NCBI RefSeq assembly: GCF_030317205.1
Contig: NZ_JASZYB010000001.1
Coordinates: 1,984,001 to 2,048,000 of the forward strand
Length of the DNA stretch: 64,000 nucleotides
Direction of reading: 5' to 3'
Source of the DNA: Variovorax sp. J2L1-78
GTDB taxonomy: Bacteria; Pseudomonadota; Gammaproteobacteria; Burkholderiales; Burkholderiaceae_C
In this document: in pieces, positions 1-9,060 of the stretch
How the letters are laid out: each line of letters starts with the position of its first letter
Position numbering within the stretch: the stretch's first letter is position 1
The notes under the pieces: model-generated
Databases searched by the model: none
What the model saw: the letters and a program-made list of their open reading frames with translations, nothing else
What the model was told of the DNA's origin: nothing
Position numbers and translations under genes: made by a program

Positions 1-2976
1 CAGCTCGGCGCCCTCGCCCCAGCCCAGCATCAGCGGCACGGCGGCGAAGAGCGCGGCCAGCGTGGTCATGAGGATCGGGCGGAAGCGCAGCAGCGCGGCC
101 TGGTGGATCGCCTCCTGCGGCGACTTGCCCTGTCGCCGCTCGGCATCGATCGCGAAGTCGATCATCATGATCGCGTTCTTCTTGACGATGCCGATCAAGA
201 GGATGATGCCGATGATGCCGATCACGCCCAGGTCGTTGCCGGTGACCATCAGCGCCAGCAGCGCGCCGACGCCGGCCGAGGGCAGCGTCGACAGGATCGT
301 GAGCGGGTGCACGTAGCTCTCGTACAGCACGCCCAGCACGATGTACACGCAGATCACCGCCGCGAGGATGAGCCACAGCTGGTTGGAGAGCGACTTCTCG
401 TAGGCGCCCGCGGCGCCGAGGAAGTTCATCGTGATGCTCGACGGCAGGCCGATCTCCTGCGCCGCTGCGCGGATGGCCGACACCGATTTGCCGAGCGCGA
501 CGCCGGGCGCCGTGTCGAAACCGACCGTGGCCGCCGGGTACTGCGCCACGCGCGTGACCTGCAGCGGCGCGAGCTGCTCGCGCACCGTCGCGAAGGACGA
601 CAGGGGCGTGGCCGTGCCGCCGCCGGTGCGCAGCTGCAGCGTGCCCAGGCCCTGGATCGACGAGAGCCCTTCGCGCTGTGCTTCGAGGATCACGCGGTAC
701 TGGTTCGTCTCGGTGAAGATGGTCGAGACGATGCGCTGGCCGAAGGCGCTGTAGAGCGCATCGTCGACCGAGCTGGCCGTGACGGACAGGCGCGACGCGG
801 TGTTGCGGTCGATGTCGACGTAGGCCGCGAGGCCCTGCGCACCGGCATCGGTGGTCGCGTTGCGCACCAGCGGTTCCTTCGCGAGGCGATCGACCAGCTT
901 CTTCGCCCAGCCGTTGACCGCCGCGGTGTCGACGCCTTCGAGCGACACGCGGAACTCGGTGGGGCCGGTCTCGGCGTCGATGGTCAGGTCCTGCGTGGGC
1001 TGCAGGTAGAGCTTGGCGCCGGCCACGTCGTGGCTGACGCGCTCGCGCAACCGCGTCATGATGGCCTGCTGGTCGCCGCGGCCTTCGCGCAGGTTGACCA
1101 ACACGCTGCCGGTGTTGAGCGTGGTGTTGTTCGCCGCATCGACACCCACCACCGAACTCACGCTGCGCACGTCGGGGTCGCGCAGAATGGCGTTAGCGGC
1201 CGCCTGCTGGATCTCGGCCATGCGCAGGTACGACACGTCCTGCGACGCCTCGATGCGGCCCTTGAGCTGACCGGTGTCCTGCGTCGGGAAGAGGCCCTTG
1301 GGGATCGCGACGTAAAGGAGCACCGTGAGGGCCATCGTGGCCACGGCGACGATCAGCGTGAGCGGCTGGTGGCGCAGCACCCACTGCAGCCAGATGTCGT
1401 AGCGCGCGATCACGCGGTCGAAGAAGCGCTGCACGGCATGGCCGAAGCGGCCGCCCTGCTCCGCCTCGGGCTTGAGCCAGCGCGCCGACATCATCGGCAC
1501 CAGCGTGAGCGAAACGACCGCCGAGATCAGGATGGTGATCGCCAGCGTGACGGCGAACTCGCGGAACAGCCGGCCCACCACGTCGCTCATGAAGAGCAGC
1601 GGGATCAGCACCGCGATGAGCGAGACGGTCAGCGAGATGATGGTGAAGCCGATCTGCGTCGCGCCCTTGAGGGCGGCGGCGAAGGGCTTCTCGCCCTCTT
1701 CCAGGTAGCGCGCGATGTTCTCGATCATCACGATCGCGTCGTCCACGACGAAGCCGGTCGCGATGGTCAGCGCCATCAGGCTCAGGTTGTTGAGCGAATA
1801 GCCCAGCAGGTACATCAGCCCGCAGCTGCCGATGAGCGAGATCGGCACGGCGATGCTGGCGATGATGGTGGCGCGGACGTTGTGCAGGAAGAAGAAGATC
1901 ACCAGCACGACCAGCACGACGGCCAGGATGAGCTCGAGCTGCACGTGGTGCACCGACGCGCGGATGCCGGTGGTGCGGTCCGACAGGATCTCCACGCGCA
2001 CGGCGCCGGGCAGCGAGGCCTGCAGCTCGGGCAGTTGCTTGCGGATGGCGTCGACCGTCGCGATCACGTTGGCGCCGGGCTGGCGCTGCACGTTGAGGAT
2101 CACCGCGGGACGCAGGGTGCCCTCGGCGTTCGCCTCGTCGCCCTTCAACGCCGCCCAGGCGCCGAGCTGCGTGTTCTCGGCGCCGTCGACCACGCGCGCC
2201 ACGTCGGTCATGCGCACCGGCGCGCCGTTCTTCCACGCGACGATCAGGTTCTTGTAGTCGGCCGCGGTGACCAGCTGGTCGTTCGCATTGATGGTGTAAG
2301 AGCGCTTCGGGCCATCGAAGCTGCCCTTCGCACTGTTGGCGTTGGCCGCAGTGATGGCGCTGCGCAGCGTGTCCAGGCCGATGCCGACGGACGCGAGTGC
2401 ATTGGTGTCGGCCTGGATGCGCACCGCCGGCCGCTGCCCGCCCGACAGCGTGACCAGGCCGACGCCGGTGACCTGGCTCATCTTCTGCGCGAGCCGCGTG
2501 TTCACCAGGTTCTGCACCTCGGTCAACGGCATCGTCTCGGAACTGATCGCCAGCGTGAGGATCGGCGAATCGGCCGGGTTCACCTTGGCGTAGACGGGCG
2601 GCGCCGGCAGGTCGGCCGGCAGGAAGGAGCCGCCCGCGTTGATGGCGGCCTGCACCTGTTGCTCGGCCACGTCCAGCGTCTCGGTCAGGTCGAACTGCAG
2701 CATGACGATCGACACGCCGGCCGCGCTGGTCGAGCTCATGCGGTTGAGCCCGGACATCTGGCCGAACTGGCGCTCCAGCGGCGCGGTGACGGTGCGGCTC
2801 ATCACCTCGGGGCTGCCGCCCGGGTAGAGCGTCTGCACCTGGATGGTCGGGTAGTCGACCTGCGGCAGCGCTGCCAGCGGCAGGAAGCGCAGGCCGACCA
2901 GGCCGGCCAGCACGATGGCGAGCATCAACAGCCCGGTGGCGACCGGGCGCTCGATGAAGGGACGGGAGGGGCTCAC
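1..2976 (-). CDS. mdtB: RND multidrug efflux permease, MdtB-like (3' end outside window)
   Basis: Inner-membrane proton-driven pump subunit that pairs with an MdtA adaptor and an outer-membrane channel to expel drugs or bile-salt-like compounds. 992 codons are open to the window edge; the family is about 1,040 aa, so roughly 50 C-terminal residues are missing. The N-terminus ([14 protein letters not shown]) and the stretch through [10 protein letters not shown] closely match MdtB. The transmembrane proton-relay pair appears as [13 protein letters not shown] near residue 410. The start is GTG at 2976: a GGAGG sits about 8 nt upstream and the adaptor stop lies 15 nt upstream, so the two form an operon. 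A second permease (mdtC) would be expected beyond the left edge. MdtB rather than MdtC is chosen from sequence memory and from being the first permease after the adaptor. Confidence 0.9.
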   Translation of the reverse strand, partial: MSPSRPFIERPVATGLLMLAIVLAGLVGLRFLPLAALPQVDYPTIQVQTLYPGGSPEVMSRTVTAPLERQFGQMSGLNRMSSTSAAGVSIVMLQFDLTETLDVAEQQVQAAINAGGSFLPADLPAPPVYAKVNPADSPILTLAISSETMPLTEVQNLVNTRLAQKMSQVTGVGLVTLSGGQRPAVRIQADTNALASVGIGLDTLRSAITAANANSAKGSFDGPKRSYTINANDQLVTAADYKNLIVAWKNGAPVRMTDVARVVDGAENTQLGAWAALKGDEANAEGTLRPAVILNVQRQPGANVIATVDAIRKQLPELQASLPGAVRVEILSDRTTGIRASVHHVQLELILAVVLVVLVIFFFLHNVRATIIASIAVPISLIGSCGLMYLLGYSLNNLSLMALTIATGFVVDDAIVMIENIARYLEEGEKPFAAALKGATQIGFTIISLTVSLIAVLIPLLFMSDVVGRLFREFAVTLAITILISAVVSLTLVPMMSARWLKPEAEQGGRFGHAVQRFFDRVIARYDIWLQWVLRHQPLTLIVAVATMALTVLLYVAIPKGLFPTQDTGQLKGRIEASQDVSYLRMAEIQQAAANAILRDPDVRSVSSVVGVDAANNTTLNTGSVLVNLREGRGDQQAIMTRLRERVSHDVAGAKLYLQPTQDLTIDAETGPTEFRVSLEGVDTAAVNGWAKKLVDRLAKEPLVRNATTDAGAQGLAAYVDIDRNTASRLSVTASSVDDALYSAFGQRIVSTIFTETNQYRVILEAQREGLSSIQGLGTLQLRTGGGTATPLSSFATVREQLAPLQVTRVAQYPAATVGFDTAPGVALGKSVSAIRAAAQEIGLPSSITMNFLGAAGAYEKSLSNQLWLILAAVICVYIVLGVLYESYVHPLTILSTLPSAGVGALLALMVTGNDLGVIGIIGIILLIGIVKKNAIMMIDFAIDAERRQGKSPQEAIHQAALLRFRPILMTTLAALFAAVPLMLGWGEGAEL

Positions 2977-2991
2977 GCGTCGCGCCTCCGG

Positions 2992-4314
2992 TCAGGGGGG
3001 CGGCCCGCCGCCTTCGCGGCGGCGACGCTCGCCGCGCGGGCCTGACGCGCCCGCGCGCGGGCCCGAGGCGCCCTGCCGCGGACCGGCCGCCGGCCGCTCG
3101 CCCTGCAGCTGCACGCGCGAGCCTTCGCTCAGGCGGTCGCCGCCTTCGGTCACGACCAGCTCGCCGGCCTTCAGCCCGTCGGTGATGGCGACCACGTCGA
3201 CGGTCGACTCGCCGCGCTTCACGGTGCGCATCTGCACCGTGCGGTCCTCGCCGATCACATACACGTATGGCCCCTTGGGGCCGGTGCGCACCGCGGTCAC
3301 CGGCACCACGATCGAATTGAGGGTACGCAGCGTGAGGCGCACATTGACGAACTGGCTGGGGAACAGCGTCGAAGCGACGTTCTCGAAGCGCGCCTTGGCC
3401 TTGACCGTGCCGGTGGTGGTGTCGACCACGTTGTCAAGCGTGGAGAAGGTGCCGAGGTCGAGCGTGGTGCTGCGCGTGCGGTCGAAGGCGGCCACGGCCA
3501 GGGGCTTGCCCTGGGCGAACTGCTGCTGGATCTCGGGCACGCGGTCCTGCGGCACCGAGAACTGCACGTCGATGGGGTTCATCTGCGTGATGACGGCGAT
3601 GCCGGTCGTCGAGTTGGCGGTCACCGTGTTGCCCGGGTCGACCGCTCGCAGGCCGATGCGGCCGGTGATGGGCGCCGTGATGCGGGTGAATTCGACGTTC
3701 ACGCGCGCCGCGGCTTCCGACGCCTTGTCGGTGATGACGGTGCCTTCAAGCTGCTTGACGAGTGCGGCCTGCGTGTCGACGTCCTGGCGGGCGATCGAGT
3801 CCTGGCCGAGCAGCGTGCGGTAGCGCGACAGCGTGACGCGCGCCGCCTCGAGCTGCGCCTCGTCGCGAACGCGCGTGCCTTGCGCCTGCATCAACGCCTG
3901 TTCGTACGGGCGCGCATCGATGCGTGCGAGCAGTTGCCCCTTCTTCACCGTCTGCCCCTCGGTGAAAAGCACATCGGTCAGCACGCCACCGACCTGCGCC
4001 TTGAGCGTGATGGTCGCCAGCGGCGTCACGGTACCCAGTGCATCGAGGGTGATCGGCAACTCGGCCTGGCGCGCGGCCGCGTGCCCCACCGTGACCATGC
4101 CGGCGCCGAAGGCACCGGGACCGCCCGGGCCGCCGAAGCCGCCCGCGCCTTCGGCCGGCGGACGCTTGATCAGGTACCAGCTGCCTCCCGCCAGACCAGC
4201 GACGACAAGCAGCGCAATCAGGATGCCGATCCAGCGACGCCGGCGCGAAGGGGGCGGCTCTGGTGGGGGGAAGGATTCGGCGGGCGGCGTGGCAGGAGTC
4301 GTGGGGTGGTCCAT
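2992..4314 (-). CDS. mdtA: RND efflux periplasmic adaptor, MdtA-like
   Basis: Membrane-fusion protein bridging the RND permease and the outer-membrane channel. With the start at 4314 it has 440 aa: a Pro-rich cytosolic tail, four Arg at about 24-27, one membrane anchor at about 28-49, then the split lipoyl/barrel-sandwich segment (VGGVLTDVLFTEGQTVKKG) followed by an alpha-hairpin and beta-barrel. The C-terminus is an unusual low-complexity tail of Gly, Pro, Arg and Ser repeats. The start at 4314 gives a normal N-terminus, but there is no strong ribosome site. An in-frame ATG at 4359 (with GAGAGG upstream) is an alternative. It lies 15 nt before the permease GTG and is surely co-transcribed with it. 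Confidence 0.9.
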   Translation of the reverse strand: MDHPTTPATPPAESFPPPEPPPSRRRRWIGILIALLVVAGLAGGSWYLIKRPPAEGAGGFGGPGGPGAFGAGMVTVGHAAARQAELPITLDALGTVTPLATITLKAQVGGVLTDVLFTEGQTVKKGQLLARIDARPYEQALMQAQGTRVRDEAQLEAARVTLSRYRTLLGQDSIARQDVDTQAALVKQLEGTVITDKASEAAARVNVEFTRITAPITGRIGLRAVDPGNTVTANSTTGIAVITQMNPIDVQFSVPQDRVPEIQQQFAQGKPLAVAAFDRTRSTTLDLGTFSTLDNVVDTTTGTVKAKARFENVASTLFPSQFVNVRLTLRTLNSIVVPVTAVRTGPKGPYVYVIGEDRTVQMRTVKRGESTVDVVAITDGLKAGELVVTEGGDRLSEGSRVQLQGERPAAGPRQGASGPRAGASGPRGERRRREGGGPPP

Positions 4315-4422
4315 GGGATCGTGGGGCGGCACAGGTCTGGTGCGAGTAGAGCCCGGCATCGTAGCTGGCAACCCTCTCGCACCGTAAACGCGGCGTAAAG
4401 GCCGACGGCGCAAGGACAGGAG

Positions 4423-4742
4423 GTGGCCGGCGTGGTCGAACGCATCAAGGTCGCGATCGAAAGAAGTACGCCAACGGTCAGGGCAAGGTCTGGTCGGGTC
4501 GAGGCCCCCGCCCCCATTGGCTTCGCGATGCGTTGGCCGCCGGCAAGTCGCTCGAGAGCTTCGCGATCGGCAGCGAACCGACGGCGAGCCCAGCCCGCCC
4601 CTCGAAGACGTCCCGCTAGCGCAAGGCGCAGCAGTACCGCGACGAACACGGAAATGCGTGGAGCGGCTTCGGCCCCAAGCCGCGCTGGCTCAAGGAGGGG
4701 CTCGCCGCAGGCGCCACGCTCGACCAGTACAAACTCACCTGA
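4423..4742 (+). pseudogene. decayed H-NS-family gene with two tandem C-terminal DNA-binding motifs
   Basis: Remnant of a nucleoid-associated H-NS/MvaT-like protein. One frame from 4423 reads VAGVVERIKVAIE, typical of the end of the H-NS N-terminal helix. A second frame from 4461 reads KKYANGQGKVWSGRGPRP, then WLRDALAAGKSLESFAI, the classic C-terminal AT-hook-like domain, ending at TAG 4617. The same frame continues past that stop into another copy: QYRDEHGNAWSGFGPKP then RWLKEGLAAGATLDQY, ending at TGA 4740. The N-terminal oligomerisation region and linker are missing, the frame changes near 4460, and an in-frame stop splits the two domains, so no full protein can be made. Recognition of the WSGxGPxPxWL core is direct; the decay interpretation is inference. 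Confidence 0.7.
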
Positions 4743-4782
4743 GCATCCCGGCAGACCACTGACCTGACAGCGATCGCCTCGC

Positions 4783-7700
4783 TCAGAACTTGCCCAGCAC
4801 GTTCAGGAAGAACCCCTTGCTGCGGTAGCTCAGGTCGGTCAGGTCGTCGGAGTAGTCAGTGAAGTTGTAGCCCACGCCGACCTTGAAGTTCTCGTTGACG
4901 TGGTAGTACGCCGCGGTGAGCCAGCCGTCCTTGCGGTCGTGCAGTTCCTTGGCGCGCAGCGAGCGCAGTTCGACCATCCAGTCCCAGTTGCGCACCAGCT
5001 TCCAGTCGAGCCGCACCACCGCCAGCTCGGCGGTGCTCTTGAACCACGGCGCCGAGTCGTCGCGGCTCGCGCGCAGGTCGCCGCGCCGCCAGGCGTATTT
5101 GCCGCCGACGGTCCAGCGCTCGTTCAGGTCGTAGGTCGCGTCCACCGCCAGCACATGGCTGCGCTGCTGGTAGTCGATGCCAGTGCTGGTCACTGTGCCC
5201 ATGTTGCTGTCCAGCCCGGTATTGATCACCTGCCCCGGCGACGAGAGGTCGTACAGGAAGGTGTACTTGAACAGCAGATTCAGCTTGTCGTCCAGCGCCG
5301 GGCGCAGGCCATAGCCCAGCATCGCCTCGGTGTACTTGGCGGCGTTGAGCGCGCCGCTGCTGCTGTCACTGTCGGCCCAGTTGAACTTGCCGATCCAGCG
5401 CGCGTCGCGGTCGACCTTCCAGCTGAAGGAGTTCTTCACCAACCAGCTGGTGCGGCGCTCGGTGCTGCCCTCGTCCTGGCGGTACTCGATGCCGCCGCTG
5501 TACTTTACCGCGTCGCTCGAATAGCCGACGGTGGTCGCCACCGCTTCACGCTTCATCACGCCGAGCGTCTCCGCGCCGATCCAGCCGTTCTCGAAGTTGA
5601 CGCCGAAGGTCCAGTGCGTGTCGGGGGCGTACTGCACGCCGTAGGCGTGGGTCAGGCCGGGCTGTTCGCCGGTGCTCTGGCGATGCTCGGTGAAGAGCGA
5701 CAGGCCGTCGCCGACACGCGAGCGCACGCCAGTGACCAGGTTGCCGCCGCGGCCGATCAGGTTCTCGTCGGTGCGGCCGGTGTCGGCCACGTAGGTCACG
5801 TAGACGCTGGAGCGGTCGTCGTACTGGTAGTCGACGCCGGCCTTGCCCGCCAGGCCGCCGTCGCCGCCCGACAGCTCGCCGCGCAGCGCGAGCTTGTCGG
5901 TCACGCGGTACTTGCCGCCGAAGCCGAGGCGATCGTTGTCCAGCCGGGTGCCGGTGGTGCGCGCGCTCTTCTGCGCGAAGCCATAGAGGCTGTAGCGGTC
6001 GGCGCCGGTGTAGTCCAGTTGCACCGCCACGTCAGTACGCTCGCCAAACACGGCCTGCGTGGTCGGCAGCGACGGGCTCGTGATGAGCGAATCGCCGGTC
6101 TTATCGTCATAGCGCAGCCCCAGGCCGAGCTTCCACGCGGGGGCGAACTGCCAGCCGTATTGCGCATCGAACACGTTGCTGTTGTAACCATCGCGTTCGT
6201 CACGGCGATCGGCCTTCAGCCGCAGTTCGCCGGTGTCGCCGACCGGCACATTGGCCTGCAGGCCGGCCTGTGTGGTTTCGTTGCTGGCGTACTGGCCGGG
6301 CGCGGAAAAGCCCGCGCCGCGCGACTGCGAATAGGCGCTGACACGGCCACCCTGGGCGAGCTCGAAGTCGCGCAGGTCGGCCTGCCCTTCGACGCGCCAG
6401 GCATTGGCCCGGCCGTTGGGGCCAGTAGAGCCTCCGCTCGCAGAGCTGAAGTTGAAGCCGCCGTCGAGCGAATCGTACTGCTGCGTGCCCGGGCCTTCGC
6501 TGCGCGCCACTTCGGCCTTGAGGTAGCTGGTCTCGGTCTTGCGCAGCGTGAGATCGGCACCGGCCAGGCGCTGATCGCCGCCGATCTGGTCCTGCCGCGC
6601 GGCGGTCACGCCCACGCCCACGTGGTCGTTGGCCCACCAGGAAACGCGCCCGCCGGTCGCCATGGTGTCGAGCGAACTCGACAGCGGCGTGTACTCGTAA
6701 TCCACCACCAGGTAGGCCGGCATGCCGGCGAAGCCGCCCGCGCGCACGAGCGAGCCGTCGTCGGCCAGGCTGGTCAGCGGCGACGACAGGAGCACGCGGC
6801 CTTGCAGGTAGTCGATCTCGTAGTCGGAGGTCGGCACCAGCTGCGTGCGCTTGAGGACGAAACCCGAGTTGCGGTCGCGCACCTCGATGCTCACCCGTTC
6901 GGCACCACGCGTGATGTCCTGGTTGCGCAGGTAGTACAGCGAGCCGCCGGTGCCGCGGAATTCCTCGCGGGCTGACAGCGTGCCGGGCTCGGCCGCATAG
7001 GCCTGGAGCTTGAGGCGCGCGTCGCCGAAGGCGGTGGTCTCGTCGCCCAGGTAGCGACCGTGGAAGCCGTAAAGGCCACGGCTCACGCGGGTGAGTTCGG
7101 TGTCGCCGAAGCTGAGCTTGAAGTTGCCCCACATCGCCTGCGAGCGGCCGTCGTCTACCCGCAGGTAGAAGCGGCCCTGTGTCGGCGCGTCTTCGATCGA
7201 GGTCGAGTCGTCGCCGAAGGTGCTCCACGAATCGGCCGGGTCGAAGCGCCGGAACAGCGAGGTCGGGTCCTTGTGGTCGAGGTTGCGAAACATCTCGTTG
7301 AGCGGCCGCTCCTCGGTGTCGAGGCTGGCGGTCAGCGTCCAGCGGTCGTCGAGCTGGCCCTTGGTATAGCCGGCCAGCCGGCCCTCGCTCCAGCTGCCGC
7401 CGTCGTAGCGGTTCTGGTCGTTGGTGACCAGCGCGGCCGGGCCGCTGACGCTGTTCTTGCCAACCGTGAGATCGGCCTGGCCGATGAAGAACCAGTCGCT
7501 GGTCGGCAGCTCGAAGTCGCGCCGGTAGATGCGCGCAGTGCCCTGCGCGTCGGTGACCGCGATCTCGCCGGTCTGCACGCGGCGCGGCACCAGTTGCTGG
7601 AAGACGAAGCGGCCGGCCTCGTCGACCGGCACCGCGAAGCCGAGCGCACGCACCCGCTCACCGGGTCGGATCGCCGCGCCGCTGGCGGTCACGGTGCCGG

Positions 7701-9060
7701 CCTTGATCGGGATGTTGGCGATCGCCAGGTTGCTCTTGCCGTAGGCCTGCAGCAGCTCGCGTTCCGGGTCGGGCGTGCGCAGATCGGGCGCGTGGCGCTC
7801 GGCCACGCTGAGCGACAGGTCGTCGGTTTCGTCGAAGCGGCCCTGAGCATCGTAGAGCCGCAGGCGGTAGTACACCTTGCCACCGGTGCTGTCGGCGCGT
7901 GCATCGAGCAGGCCGGCCGGCACCGTCCATTCGCCGCGCAGGTCGGCGTCCAGCGGCACGGTGGCCAGCGGCCGGCGTTGCATCACGTCGTTGGCGGTGA
8001 AGAGGCGCAGCTCCGCGCGCACCGCGAACAGGCGGTAGTTGCTGTAGCCGGCGAAGCGCACCGTGTCGCCGGCGACCACGGTGGTCGGCCACGCGGCTGC
8101 GCTCAGGCGACGCGGCGCCGAGAGGTTGTCGTACTGCAGGCGCAGCTGGTTGCGCTCCAGTTGCACGTCGACGCAGCGCTGGCGATCGGCGCTGGTCGCG
8201 GCGACGCCGTCGGTGCCCAGCAGCTGCCCGTCGACCGTGAGGCGCAGCGGCGCATCGTCGGTGCCGAAGGCGCTGAGCGCGCCGCAGGCGGTCGGGTCGA
8301 CCGCGGGCGTGCCGGGCCGCACGACGGCGGGCGTCACGTCGGTCCAGAACACGCGCACCTCGACGCGCCGGTTCGCGGCCCAGCGTGCCGGGTCCTCGGC
8401 CGGCGTGGCCAGCGGCTCGCTGGCGCCGCGCGAGGCGGCGCTGGCAGCGCCCGCCGGCAAGCCGAGCTGCTGCGTCAGGTAGCGGCCCACCTGCTGGGCG
8501 CGGGCCAGGCCGAGCGCCTGGTTGTCGGGAAAGCGCGCCTGCAGCGCCGGGCTGATGCGCTGGACGTCGGTGTGGCCGACGATCTCGAAACGCAGGCCTT
8601 CGCGGCCTTGAACCTGCGCCACGATGCGGTCCAGCGCCTCGCGGTCGGCCGGGCGCAGCAGGTCCCCGCCCGATTCGAAGCGGGGCGTGCTGCTGTCGCT
8701 GCGCGGTGTGCGCTGGGCGGGCGTGCTGGTGTCGGGTGTGCCGCCGACCAGGGCGCGCTCGTCGCCGAGCAGGAAGACGGCGCGCGGCAGTTCCTGTTCC
8801 GAGCTGCGCGGGATGGTGTCGGTGCCCGACAGCTCCACGGCGCGCGGATCGGCCGCGCTGCGGTCGAGCATACGCCCGCGGGTTTCGGCGCTGCCGTGGA
8901 CGGTTGCCGGCGCGGTCTGCGCGGCGGCCAGGCCCATGGCCAGGCAGGCACTGGTGGCTGCGCTCGCCAGGGCGATGCGCTGGGGTAACTTTCTCATGGG
9001 CACTCGCTGCGGAAGAGGTGGCTGAACGGGGTTCATGGCGGGGGCGTTCCCGGGCCTCAT
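4783..9060 (-). CDS. OmpA-domain outer-membrane beta-barrel protein, partner of the giant surface protein
   Basis: 1,425 aa. The first ATG (9060) overlaps the stop of the upstream giant gene (ATGA), suggesting translational coupling. An ATG at 8997 begins a cleaner signal peptide (MRKLPQRIALASAATSACLA, cut near AAAQ) and may be the true start. Residues about 140-245 form an OmpA-C/MotB peptidoglycan-binding domain (FEIVGHTDVQR, then ANRRVEVRVFW). Residues about 250-530 look like beta-rich Ig-type segments. From about 535 to the end, alternating aromatic and charged strands resemble a large outer-membrane barrel, and the last residue is Phe (LGKF), the usual barrel-assembly signal. No TonB box or plug is recognised. 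Probably anchors, or helps display or export, the neighbouring adhesin; that role is inference. Confidence 0.75.
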   Translation of the reverse strand: MRPGNAPAMNPVQPPLPQRVPMRKLPQRIALASAATSACLAMGLAAAQTAPATVHGSAETRGRMLDRSAADPRAVELSGTDTIPRSSEQELPRAVFLLGDERALVGGTPDTSTPAQRTPRSDSSTPRFESGGDLLRPADREALDRIVAQVQGREGLRFEIVGHTDVQRISPALQARFPDNQALGLARAQQVGRYLTQQLGLPAGAASAASRGASEPLATPAEDPARWAANRRVEVRVFWTDVTPAVVRPGTPAVDPTACGALSAFGTDDAPLRLTVDGQLLGTDGVAATSADRQRCVDVQLERNQLRLQYDNLSAPRRLSAAAWPTTVVAGDTVRFAGYSNYRLFAVRAELRLFTANDVMQRRPLATVPLDADLRGEWTVPAGLLDARADSTGGKVYYRLRLYDAQGRFDETDDLSLSVAERHAPDLRTPDPERELLQAYGKSNLAIANIPIKAGTVTASGAAIRPGERVRALGFAVPVDEAGRFVFQQLVPRRVQTGEIAVTDAQGTARIYRRDFELPTSDWFFIGQADLTVGKNSVSGPAALVTNDQNRYDGGSWSEGRLAGYTKGQLDDRWTLTASLDTEERPLNEMFRNLDHKDPTSLFRRFDPADSWSTFGDDSTSIEDAPTQGRFYLRVDDGRSQAMWGNFKLSFGDTELTRVSRGLYGFHGRYLGDETTAFGDARLKLQAYAAEPGTLSAREEFRGTGGSLYYLRNQDITRGAERVSIEVRDRNSGFVLKRTQLVPTSDYEIDYLQGRVLLSSPLTSLADDGSLVRAGGFAGMPAYLVVDYEYTPLSSSLDTMATGGRVSWWANDHVGVGVTAARQDQIGGDQRLAGADLTLRKTETSYLKAEVARSEGPGTQQYDSLDGGFNFSSASGGSTGPNGRANAWRVEGQADLRDFELAQGGRVSAYSQSRGAGFSAPGQYASNETTQAGLQANVPVGDTGELRLKADRRDERDGYNSNVFDAQYGWQFAPAWKLGLGLRYDDKTGDSLITSPSLPTTQAVFGERTDVAVQLDYTGADRYSLYGFAQKSARTTGTRLDNDRLGFGGKYRVTDKLALRGELSGGDGGLAGKAGVDYQYDDRSSVYVTYVADTGRTDENLIGRGGNLVTGVRSRVGDGLSLFTEHRQSTGEQPGLTHAYGVQYAPDTHWTFGVNFENGWIGAETLGVMKREAVATTVGYSSDAVKYSGGIEYRQDEGSTERRTSWLVKNSFSWKVDRDARWIGKFNWADSDSSSGALNAAKYTEAMLGYGLRPALDDKLNLLFKYTFLYDLSSPGQVINTGLDSNMGTVTSTGIDYQQRSHVLAVDATYDLNERWTVGGKYAWRRGDLRASRDDSAPWFKSTAELAVVRLDWKLVRNWDWMVELRSLRAKELHDRKDGWLTAAYYHVNENFKVGVGYNFTDYSDDLTDLSYRSKGFFLNVLGKF

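Noticed and set aside
103..3045. 980-codon plus-strand open frame opposite mdtB
   Set aside because: Translation is Arg/His/Asp/Gln-rich without motifs; it mirrors the high-GC third positions of the real minus-strand pump gene.
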